Shown here one piece after another: positions 57,050 to 64,000 of a stretch of 64,000 bases of DNA (positions are counted from its first letter, which is position 1; each line of letters begins with the position of its first letter). Source of the stretch: Streptomyces buecherae. GTDB lineage: Bacteria > Actinomycetota > Actinomycetes > Streptomycetales > Streptomycetaceae. The position numbers and the translations under genes are program-made. The notes below the pieces were generated by a model. The model did not search any database, was not told where the DNA came from, and saw only the letters and a list, made by a program, of their open reading frames with translations. The stretch spans positions 3,374,501-3,438,500 of the forward strand of contig NZ_CP060404.1 in assembly GCF_014295035.1 (NCBI RefSeq). Reading direction: 5' to 3'.

Positions 57050-58651
57050 CTACCCGGCCGCTCCCCGTGCGCGCCCACCCTCGGCCACGGCGCCCGCCCC
57101 GGCTCCCGTCGCGGTGGCGGCGGCTTCGGCGGACGCGCCGGGCGCCAGGGCCTGGCCCCGTCCCCGTCCCCGTCCCCGTCCCCGTAGCAGCGTGGCCGCG
57201 ACCAGCGCGGCGGCCAGCAGCAGGCCGGCCGAGGCGGCGAAGGCGGTGGCGTATCCGCTGGTCAGCCGCTCGGCGGCGGAGCCGTGCGCCCGGTCGGTGG
57301 CGCGGGCCGCCACGGTCACCAGGACCGCGAGGCCCAGCGAGCCCCCGATCTGCCGGAAGCTGTTGAGCAACCCGGAGGCCATGCCGGCCTCGGCCGGGGT
57401 GACGCCGGTGGTGGCGGCGGTGCCCAGCGGTACGAAGCACATGCCGACGCCCACGCTGGCGACCAGGGAGGGGCCGAGCATGGCGGTCAGGAACGTGCCG
57501 TCGGCGGAGACCGCGAGCGCGAACCAGCCGAAGCCGGCGGCCCCGACGGTCCCGCCGATCACGAGCGGCCAGCGCAGGCCGACGGCGGTCACGGCGCGGG
57601 TGGCGATCACCGAGCCGACGACGATCCCGGCGCAGAACGGCAGGAAGGACAGGCCGGCCTCGGTCGGGCCGTAGTCGAGGACCTGCTGGGTGTAGAGCGA
57701 CAGGAAGTAGAACGTCGCGAACTGGCCGGAGAACAGCAGCATCACGAAGAGGTTCGCGGCCAGCAGCGGGCGGTTGGCCAGCAGCCCGATGCGCAGCAGC
57801 GGCTGCCGCGTACGCAGCTCGACCACGACGAACGCGGCGAGCAGCAGCACCGCGAGGGCGAGCGTGCCCACCGTCCCGGCCGAGGCCCAGCCGTAGCTCT
57901 CCGTTCGCACCAGGCCGAAGACGAGCGCGGTCATGCCGAGCGTGACGAGCACGGCCCCGGCCAGGTCGAGCCGCGGCGGGGCGCCGGTGCGCCGGCCGGG
58001 CGCGATCCAGCGGCGCGCGCCGAGCAGGGCGAGCGCCACGATCGGCACGTTGATCAGCAGGACGGAGCGCCAGCCGGCCGCCTCGGTGAGCAGCCCGCCC
58101 GCGAGGACGCCGACCGCGCCTCCGGCCGCGCCCGCCATCCCCCACAGGCCGAGCGCCCGGGAGCGGGCGGGCCCGGCCGGCAGGGTGACGGTGATGAGGG
58201 CGAAGGCGACGGGCGCCAGGGCCGCGGCGCCCACGCCCTGGAGCGCGCGGGCGGCTATCAGGGCGCCCGGCGAGCCGACCAGCCCGCCGCCGAGGCTCGC
58301 GGCACCGAAGACGGCGAGCCCGGCGATCAGCGTGCGCCGCCGGCCCACGAGGTCGGCGAGGCGCCCGCCGAACATCAGCAGACCGCCGAAGGCGAGCGCG
58401 TACGCGTTGACCACCCACAGCAGGTCGTCGGCGGAGAAGCCCAGGTCAGCGCGGATGTCGGGCAGCGCCACGTTCACCACGGACATGTCGAGCGCCACCA
58501 GGAACTGGACGGTCAGCACCACCGCGAGCAGTCCCCCGTGCCGCGGCTCCGGCCCCGCCTCGCCCCCCGCGTCCACGCCGCGCGGAACGGTTCGCCCGAC
58601 CTCGCTACCGCTTCCGGTGGTCCCGCCCCGGGGACCGGCTTCGTACGTCAC
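57050..58651 (-). CDS. MFS drug:H+ antiporter, DHA2 (EmrB/QacA) type
   Basis: 533 residues with about 14 hydrophobic segments. DHA2 motifs are visible: LDMSVVNVALPDIRADLG in helix 1, GGRLADLVGRRRTLIAGLAV (motif A, about residues 116-135), and ALQGVGAAALAPVAFALI (motif B). The C-terminus is a Gly/Arg and Ala/Gly tail. Such pumps export cationic or lipophilic compounds. It is divergent from a TetR gene 365 bp away, the usual pump-repressor pairing. The start is not certain within the first 40 residues. Confidence 0.9.
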   Translation of the reverse strand: MTYEAGPRGGTTGSGSEVGRTVPRGVDAGGEAGPEPRHGGLLAVVLTVQFLVALDMSVVNVALPDIRADLGFSADDLLWVVNAYALAFGGLLMFGGRLADLVGRRRTLIAGLAVFGAASLGGGLVGSPGALIAARALQGVGAAALAPVAFALITVTLPAGPARSRALGLWGMAGAAGGAVGVLAGGLLTEAAGWRSVLLINVPIVALALLGARRWIAPGRRTGAPPRLDLAGAVLVTLGMTALVFGLVRTESYGWASAGTVGTLALAVLLLAAFVVVELRTRQPLLRIGLLANRPLLAANLFVMLLFSGQFATFYFLSLYTQQVLDYGPTEAGLSFLPFCAGIVVGSVIATRAVTAVGLRWPLVIGGTVGAAGFGWFALAVSADGTFLTAMLGPSLVASVGVGMCFVPLGTAATTGVTPAEAGMASGLLNSFRQIGGSLGLAVLVTVAARATDRAHGSAAERLTSGYATAFAASAGLLLAAALVAATLLRGRGRGRGRGQALAPGASAEAAATATGAGAGAVAEGGRARGAAG

Positions 58652-59016
58652 AACTCACCCTCCGGGCATGCGAATTGAGCCGACCACGCGGCCGGCTTCC
58701 AGCACTCTGCGACGCAGATTACTACACGCGTGGAAAAACTCACCGGGGCCGTTCGCCACCGCCGGCGGCCGGTGCCGTCGGGGCCGAACGGGAGGGTGGG
58801 CACGGCAGCACGGCCAGGCGCCGGGGAGGATGGGGACCAGGCGGTCGGGCGGCCGGGCGGATCGGGTGATCGGGTGGCTGGGTGGACCGGGCGGATCGGA
58901 TGATCGGGCGGGCCGGATGGTCGGGTGGGCCGGGTGGCCCGGGTGGCCAGCGCGGCGGGGTGCCGGGCGCCGGGCCGGCCAGACGTCGGGACGAGAAGCG
59001 GTGAACGGGTGAACGG
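58652..59016. other. divergent intergenic region with degenerate G-rich repeats
   Basis: 365 bp between the MFS and TetR genes. 58830-58960 consists of imperfect copies of GGGCGGATCGG and GATCGGGTGG. It must hold both divergent promoters and probably the TetR operator, but no clean palindrome could be assigned. Confidence 0.5.
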
Positions 59017-59778
59017 GTGAGCACGGAAGAGACGGCAGCGGCGCGCGAGGCGGGAGCGAGGGCCGAGACGGGAGCGGGGGCCGAGACGGGAGCGGGGGGC
59101 GCGCGCGCCACCGGGCGGCCTGTGGGGCGGCCCCCGCGCCTGGAGCGCGCGGCGATCGTGACCACCGCGCGGCGCATCCTGGAGGAGGAGGGCGTGCACG
59201 CGCTCTCTATGCGCCGGCTGGCCAAGGAGGTCGGCAGCACCCCGCGCGCGCTTTACCACCACGTGCGCGACAAGGACGAGTTGCTGCTGCTCGTCCTCGC
59301 CGGCATGGCCGCCTCCGCCCCACGCCCCGACCTGCCCCCGGCGCCGCGCGAGCGCATCTACGTCACGGCCCTACACATCCACGACGTGCTCCGACGGCTG
59401 CCGTGGGTGGTCGAGGTGCTCGGCCTCGGGCACGTCACCGACAAGGGCGCCATGTGGATGGTGGAGGAGATCCTCGACTCCGCGATCCGCTGCGGCCTGG
59501 AGCCGCGCGAGGCCATCCGCGCCTACCGCGCCATCTGGTTCTACATCTACGGCGACCTCGCCTACCACGCCGCCACCAACCGCCGCGCCAACGAGGCGAC
59601 CGACGGCGTGACGCACCGCCCGATCCCCGACATGCTCACGCCCGAGGACGCGGCGACCCTGCCCCGGCTGACCTCGCTCGGCGACCAGTGGCACGAGGTC
59701 GCGAGCGCCTGCGACGTACCTAACGGACTGCACGCGCTCATCGACGGCCTGCTCGCCCGCGGGGCGGCGAGGGGATGA
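59017..59778 (+). CDS. TetR family regulator with TetR_C-type ligand domain
   Basis: 253 residues from GTG 59017. The first 35 residues are Ala/Gly/Glu repeats (ETGAGAETGAGG), then RPPRLERAAIVTTARRILEE, GVHALSMRRLAKEVGSTPRA, LYHHVRDKDELL form the DNA-binding domain. The C-terminal domain (about 105-245) resembles the tetracycline-repressor-type ligand pocket. It is divergent from the DHA2 pump, probably its target, and its stop overlaps the next start by 4 bp (ATGA), so the propeller protein is co-expressed. Confidence 0.9.
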   Translation: MSTEETAAAREAGARAETGAGAETGAGGARATGRPVGRPPRLERAAIVTTARRILEEEGVHALSMRRLAKEVGSTPRALYHHVRDKDELLLLVLAGMAASAPRPDLPPAPRERIYVTALHIHDVLRRLPWVVEVLGLGHVTDKGAMWMVEEILDSAIRCGLEPREAIRAYRAIWFYIYGDLAYHAATNRRANEATDGVTHRPIPDMLTPEDAATLPRLTSLGDQWHEVASACDVPNGLHALIDGLLARGAARG

Positions 59779-61520
59779 GCCAGCCGCTACGGATCGTGCC
59801 CGACGAGCCGTTCCCCGAGGTCGGCACGGCGTTCCACACCGCGCTGAGCGCCGACGGGCGGTGGCTGGCCGTGGTCGGCTACCTGGGCGGCGCCTTCTCC
59901 CGCTCGCGCACCGTGGACCTGCCGCACGGGTCGCGCCCCGCGCCCCGCGTGCTGGTCTACCGGCGCGCCGACCTGTCGTACCACCGCACCGTGGCGGTAC
60001 CGGGCGAGTCCGTGGACACGCTCGCCTTCCATCCCACCCTGCCGCTCCTCGCGGTCGGCACGGACGAGGGGGACGAGTACGCGCGCCACGGCACGCTGCT
60101 GTTGGCCGACGTGGTGACGGGACGTCAGACGCGGGTGGTGTGCGCCGACGCGGGCGTGGCCGCGCTGCGTTGGCGGGACGCCGACACGCTCGACGTACTC
60201 CTCACCGAGACCGACCACGACCTGGCGTCGGAGGGGCTGATCCGCTACGCCGAGTCCGCCGTGCCCCGCCCGCCCTCGGGCGACTGGCTCGCCCTGGCCC
60301 CCGAGGCAGAGGAGACGTCCGAGCCGCCCCCGGACGCCCCCGAGCCCGCGCCCCTCGCCGTACGGCAACCGGCCGCGTCCGACTGGGCGGCCCGCCTACC
60401 GAAGGTGGACGTCCCGGCGCGCCACGCCGAGCTGCGCGAGCTGGCCACGGCCGGCGGGCGCGACTGGCGGGCGCGGCGCGCGGTGTGGGCGGTGGCGGCG
60501 CTGCGCGACGGCCGGGTGTTGGCCGCGCGTGAGGACAACCTGCTGGAGTGCTGGTCGCCCGAGGGGCGGCGGATGTGGACGGTGCCGCCGCCGGCCGAGT
60601 CCTTCCAGTACGTCGGCCTCCAGCTCCAGGTCACCCCCGACGAGCGCACCGCCCGCGTCACGGTGGCCACCGGTACCAGCGACAACCGTCGCTCCACCGT
60701 GCTGGCGGTCTCGCTGGCCGACGGCTCCGTGCGCACGGAGCACCACCTCCGCTACCCGGCCCTCCTCGCGTCCCGCGCCGACGGCGTCTGGGCCGCCCGC
60801 GACACCTGCGAACTCTTCCCCGCCCCGCCCTCGTGGTCCCCGTCCGCCACCCTGCTCTTCGCCCCCGACGGCACCCCGCTCGGCGCGGTCCCCCTCGGCC
60901 ACTACGACGTGCGCACCGAACTCACCGTCCGCCGCGCGCCGGACCTGTACGCCCTGGTCGTACGGGACCGCCCGGCGCCACCCGGCACGGAGACCGACGC
61001 CGCACGGGCCGACGCCGCCGGAGGGTCGTACGCGTACGCCGCCGAGCAGGCGCGGCTGGCCCACCAGGAGACGTGGCTGGCCCGCGTGTCCCTCGGCGAA
61101 CGGAACGCGCCCGGCGCCGTCGTGCCACTCTTCCCGCTCGGCCCGAGGACCGCCGTCCGTGGCGGCCCGGCGGTCTACGTCAACGACGCCGCCGGCCCCG
61201 CCCTCATCCTCGCCACCGCCGACTCCGGCACCCCCCGCCTCACCCGCAGGTCCCTCCCGCACGGCGAGCCGACCTGGTCGCTGCCGACCGACTCCGCCAT
61301 CGCGGGCGTGGACCTGCACGCGAACACCCTCTACGCGGCCACCGCGACGGGCGACCTCCTCACCCTCTCCCCCACCACCGGCACCCTCCACACCCGCCAC
61401 CCCCTCACGTCCCCGGGCGGCCACCCCTTCACCCCCCTGACCCTGACCGCGACGCCCACGGGCGACGTGGTGATCGGAACGCTGGAGGGGCGGTTGCTGG
61501 TGCGGGGGCTGTCGGCCTGA
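59775..61520 (+). CDS. beta-propeller (WD40/PQQ-like) protein
   Basis: 581 residues from ATG 59775, overlapping the TetR stop by 4 bp. Repeats of about 45-55 residues end in strand patterns such as GRWLAVVGYL, LPLLAVGTDEG, GRVLAAREDNLLECWSPEGR, NTLYAATATGDLLTLSPTTG and VVIGTLEGRLLVRGLSA, as in WD40-like or PQQ-like propellers. No signal peptide or transmembrane helix, so it is cytoplasmic. No catalytic motif is seen; it could be a scaffold or binding protein. Translational coupling to TetR is unusual for such a protein. Confidence 0.75.
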   Translation: MSQPLRIVPDEPFPEVGTAFHTALSADGRWLAVVGYLGGAFSRSRTVDLPHGSRPAPRVLVYRRADLSYHRTVAVPGESVDTLAFHPTLPLLAVGTDEGDEYARHGTLLLADVVTGRQTRVVCADAGVAALRWRDADTLDVLLTETDHDLASEGLIRYAESAVPRPPSGDWLALAPEAEETSEPPPDAPEPAPLAVRQPAASDWAARLPKVDVPARHAELRELATAGGRDWRARRAVWAVAALRDGRVLAAREDNLLECWSPEGRRMWTVPPPAESFQYVGLQLQVTPDERTARVTVATGTSDNRRSTVLAVSLADGSVRTEHHLRYPALLASRADGVWAARDTCELFPAPPSWSPSATLLFAPDGTPLGAVPLGHYDVRTELTVRRAPDLYALVVRDRPAPPGTETDAARADAAGGSYAYAAEQARLAHQETWLARVSLGERNAPGAVVPLFPLGPRTAVRGGPAVYVNDAAGPALILATADSGTPRLTRRSLPHGEPTWSLPTDSAIAGVDLHANTLYAATATGDLLTLSPTTGTLHTRHPLTSPGGHPFTPLTLTATPTGDVVIGTLEGRLLVRGLSA

Positions 61521-61734
61521 CGGGTGGGGGTGGTGCGGGGGTTCGGAATGCCGTGCGGGGGTGGGGAGTTCCGGCGGTGGTTGGCCTCTCGCGGTCGGGC
61601 TGCCGGGCGTAGCGGCTCGCCCGTGAGCCCCGCTTAGCCGGCGGGTGCCTCGCGGGGCCAGCGTGGCCGAATGGGCGACGGCCATTCAGAACTCGCTGTT
61701 ACAGTGCCGATCTCCAGGGTGACAAGGGGGAGGC

Positions 61735-61890
61735 ATGCTGGACCACCGGACCGAACATGCCCGGAAGTTGGCACTCCAGCCGAAAGCGCCGCACGGGCCT
61801 TTCACCTTTCCAGAACCCTCTGACGTAGCCCTCCCACGCTTCCCGGACTTCCGACCGCAAAGCAGCTACCTCAAATTAGGGGCGCAATGA
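61735..61890 (+). CDS. 51-residue protein upstream of toxin remnant
   Basis: ATG 61735 follows a strong AAGGGGGAGG site. The product begins MLDHRTEHARKLALQPKAPH and includes a Pro/Phe-rich middle (FTFPEPSDVALPRFPDF), with no membrane segment. Its stop overlaps the ATG of the next frame by ATGA (61887-61890), so the two are translationally coupled. It could be a partner or chaperone of the toxin, or the true N-terminus of the toxin separated by another frameshift. No family recognised. Confidence 0.65.
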   Translation: MLDHRTEHARKLALQPKAPHGPFTFPEPSDVALPRFPDFRPQSSYLKLGAQ

Positions 61891-62595
61891 ACAAGAGCGA
61901 TCTTGCCGTGCCGGAGGACGGTCTGCCTGGCCTGGCCTCAGCGAGATGCAGTCCTACCTCGCGACACAGGCCAAGCGCATGGCGACCATCGTCGACGCCA
62001 TCGAATCGGGTTGGCGCAGCCCGGCGGCCAGCACGTACGCCGAGTTCCAGCAGAGCGTGGCGCGCGACCTTCCACGCGGAACAGGCACGCGCCCAGGCAT
62101 TCGGCGCGCGATCCCTGGACGAGTTCAAGAAGGAACACAAGTGGACCGTTCCGGGGACGTCACCGAACAGCTTCAAGCTACCCATAGACTTGGCAAATCA
62201 GGAAGGAATCAGCGGCGCCCATACAATAGACAAGCACGTAGGAAAAATAGATGCCCAACTAGCGCAACGGCTCCGCGACCAGAGCGGAATCCCAGGCTCG
62301 TCCTCTTTCGCCAACCTCAGCGACGCCCAACGGTTCACACAACAGTGCATAGAGAAGAATGAAGGTGCAATAAAAAGCTACCTCGCCTCCGGTCCCGATA
62401 GGCCGCCTTCCAAACTATTCAAAATGGTTTGCGGAACAATAACTGGAACCAGTGCCAAATTCTCCTCCAGAAGCGGCGAAGAGAGGGGTGCAGACCGACG
62501 AAGTGCGCGGCGTGCAGATCAGAGCCAAGCCGGCTCCCGACCTCGACCCTCCCTTCACTATCCTCACCTCAATGCCAGCATCAGTGACACCGTAA
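61887..62595 (+). pseudogene. frameshifted polymorphic toxin with WXG-like N-terminus and RNase A-like C-terminus
   Basis: One protein is spread over three frames. Frame 1 gives MNKSDLAVPEDGLPGL from 61887; the frame of 61946 gives LSEMQSYLATQAKRMATIVD, IESGWRSPAASTYAEFQQSV, a helical WXG100-like segment; frame 1 resumes at 62070 with FHAEQARAQAFGARSLDEFK, then GISGAHTIDKHVGKIDAQLA and FANLSDAQRFTQQCIEKNEG, matching the bacterial RNase A-like toxin domain with its His; a third shift near 62480 gives VQTDEVRGVQIRAKPAPDLD, PPFTILTSMPASVTP and stop at 62593-62595. At least three indels are needed, one in a G-run. Either a decayed gene or sequencing errors. GC falls in this stretch, suggesting transfer. 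The downstream gene is a likely immunity protein. Confidence 0.78.
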
Positions 62596-62611
62596 GATAG
62601 CGAGAGAACGC

Positions 62612-63331
62612 GTGCTTGACCAAGAGACTTGCAAATTTCTCCGCCTATCCGGCGCTCACGACATCCTCTCCGTGTTCCACTCGGGCGAACTCCCCGCATC
62701 GGCCGAAGCGAGAAACCGGAAACTTCAACCGGTCCTCCGTGCCGCCTGGGCCCTGAGCGAACAAGGAGGACGCACACTGCACGAGACAGCGGACCAAGTT
62801 CGCCGTATTGCTGAGATATTTTCCGCTACTCCAAAGGGAGTTCCGGGTATTGTTCGAAACATCCCGAGAGCGTCGTCCAACCAAGAAACAGCTAACATTC
62901 TGCTGGACGTAGCTGACTATGTGGAGAGCTGGCCTTACGGGAGTGGCTCCAACCTGGCAGACGCCACCCCCACCCGCCACGAGCTGAACTTCCGCTTCCC
63001 GCATCTCAACCACCTCCTCCAGGTGTACTTCGGCCAAGACGGCATTGCCTACGAGGACGACGAGACCACCGAGGTCCAGGGACTGGAGATGTACATCCAG
63101 AGCGTCCACCCCACGTGCCCCTGGCGCCTCCCCGGACTGGTCGGCGAATGCCACGAAGCGCTGGCCCTCTTCCACGACGAAGACTCCTTGTTCTGGTTCT
63201 TCCAGGAGGGCTACCTCATGGGCTCCGGCTCCCTGTCATGGACGGAATGGCTGCCGCTCATCGCGGACACGATGACGGCGCACATGCGCGAACACCACAG
63301 TTACCGTTGGCGGACTCTCCGAGAGGACTGA
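62612..63331 (+). CDS. probable immunity protein (CdiI-like)
   Basis: 239 residues from GTG 62612, 17 bases after the toxin stop. The frame is intact. The N-terminal 110 residues are helical and unassigned (FLRLSGAHDILSVFHSGELP). The C-terminal part, FRFPHLNHLLQVYFGQDGIA to LPLIADTMTAHM, resembles the contact-dependent inhibition immunity family with its FPxLxxxLxxYFxQD start. Position directly after an RNase A-like toxin module supports an immunity role. The first third is AT-richer than the genome. Retention of an intact immunity gene beside a broken toxin fits protection against kin. Confidence 0.7.
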   Translation: MLDQETCKFLRLSGAHDILSVFHSGELPASAEARNRKLQPVLRAAWALSEQGGRTLHETADQVRRIAEIFSATPKGVPGIVRNIPRASSNQETANILLDVADYVESWPYGSGSNLADATPTRHELNFRFPHLNHLLQVYFGQDGIAYEDDETTEVQGLEMYIQSVHPTCPWRLPGLVGECHEALALFHDEDSLFWFFQEGYLMGSGSLSWTEWLPLIADTMTAHMREHHSYRWRTLRED

Positions 63332-63713
63332 GCCGTTGCGTACCGGGTCTGCCGCCTATCCCGCCCGAGTAAGCATCTTGGCGACCCGAGGCCCGGTGAG
63401 TGTGCGGGCGGCGCGCGGCGCACTGAAGCGGGATACCGCCCGTGCGCAGGGCTTCACCGTTCAGACCACCTTCCCGACCTGCTTCCAGGGCGGGACACCA
63501 TGCCCCTCACGCCACGTGAGCACAGCGCGGACACGCCGAGTTGGGCATGGAGGTCGACCCACCAGCCCCGTACTCCGCACGCGTCTGGCTCGCCTCGATC
63601 GCCGACCAGCTCAGCAACCGCCCCACCCCGGGCGGCCCCCCGCCGCGCGAGCCTGAGCCTGGTCAGTAGCCGGCCAGTAACCCACCCACCCGCCCGCGCG
63701 CCGCGAGCGCCCC
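63332..63713. other. convergent intergenic region, 382 bp
   Basis: Between the immunity gene and the small leftward gene. Frames here lack codon bias. No terminator hairpin or repeat stands out. Confidence 0.45.
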
Positions 63714-63971
63714 CTACTCCCCCGCCACCGCCTCGAACCGCCAGCGGTGCACCGGACGGCTCAGCAACTCGCCCGCCGGGGTGGGGAGTTCGGGGAGGTC
63801 CGCCTCGTACGGGGCGTCCCACCAGGTGATGACGAGGACGCGGTCGCCGGGGGCGCGGAAGGTCTCGCGGCGGAGGGGGGCGGGGGTCAGGGGTTGGGCG
63901 CGGGCCCAGTCGAGAAGTTCCGGGCCGCGGCCGTCGGCGGCTCGGGCCTCCCACATCAGCGCGAGGGTCAT
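63714..63971 (-). CDS. small conserved hypothetical protein
   Basis: 85 residues from ATG 63971 (MTLALMWEARAADGRGPELL). Its layout, a first strand with E at position 8, a helix ELLDWARAQ, then strands VLVITWW and VHRWRFEAV, looks like a small dimeric alpha-beta barrel (ABM-type) monomer. No catalytic residues can be named. The ATG overlaps the stop of the gene entering from the right (ATGA), so it is translationally coupled to it. Confidence 0.75.
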   Translation of the reverse strand: MTLALMWEARAADGRGPELLDWARAQPLTPAPLRRETFRAPGDRVLVITWWDAPYEADLPELPTPAGELLSRPVHRWRFEAVAGE

Positions 63972-64000
63972 GAGTAGAGGTTGTCCTTGCTCATCTCGTG
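63968..64000 (-). CDS. C-terminal end of a gene entering from the right
   Basis: Only the last ten codons are in the window, reading HEMSKDNLYS and a TGA stop at 63970-63968 that overlaps the ATG of the small downstream gene. The overlap is the sole evidence; no function can be assigned. Confidence 0.5.
   Translation of the reverse strand, partial: HEMSKDNLYS

Noticed and set aside
63336..63656. Plus-strand frame after the immunity gene
   Set aside because: No ribosome binding site or codon bias; the product has no recognisable fold.

Overview
This window is high-GC actinobacterial chromosomal DNA, almost certainly Streptomyces or a close relative. It carries the developmental genes bldM and whiD beside a ShbA-type ECF sigma factor, guaB and a GuaB-related paralogue. 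It also has a groES-groEL1 operon with two CIRCE operators, several transmembrane Ser/Thr kinases, GTG starts, purine-rich ribosome binding sites and G/C-biased third codon positions. From memory, the right half resembles the S. coelicolor SCO4760-SCO4780 neighbourhood; the left part does not follow that order.

Layout. 1-8.3 kb: the 3' two thirds of an AfsR-size NB-ARC/TPR regulator, then two short genes for peptides built on a 12-residue Asp-(Asn)-His repeat, a secreted Ser/Gly-rich protein, a membrane protein, and an AfsK-like kinase with a PQQ-type propeller. I read this as an AfsK-AfsR-AfsS-like locus. 8.7-10.1 kb: membrane protein plus divergent MarR regulator. 10.2-14.4 kb: a compact isonitrile (PvcA/PvcB-type) biosynthetic operon with a methyltransferase and a nearby stand-alone LuxR-type regulator. 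14.6-26.9 kb: a VOC protein, TetR, subtilase, a PdxH-like oxidase, GNAT, a flavin monooxygenase, MFS with MerR, and an RsbW-like ATPase. 27.5-35.2 kb: three related transmembrane kinases, one of them a pseudokinase. 35.7-42.9 kb: glpD, a degenerate UDP-sugar dehydrogenase, an orphan histidine kinase, an MreB-like actin with an insertion, and a Q/G/P-rich membrane protein. 43-48.8 kb: guaB3, a small RelE/ParE-like protein, guaB, shbA, bldM, whiD. 49-56.9 kb: LysR/MOSC, SDR, groEL-groES, and two methyltransferases. 57-61.5 kb: drug-efflux MFS, TetR and a propeller protein. 61.7-63.3 kb: a lower-GC island with a frameshifted RNase A-like polymorphic toxin and an apparent immunity gene.

The most interesting parts are the repeat-peptide/AfsR/AfsK locus, the isonitrile operon, the kinase/pseudokinase cluster next to an actin homologue and a catalytically degenerate UDP-sugar dehydrogenase, and the broken toxin-immunity pair. 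No tRNA, rRNA, CRISPR array or insertion sequence was recognised. All family assignments come from reading motifs, without a database search.
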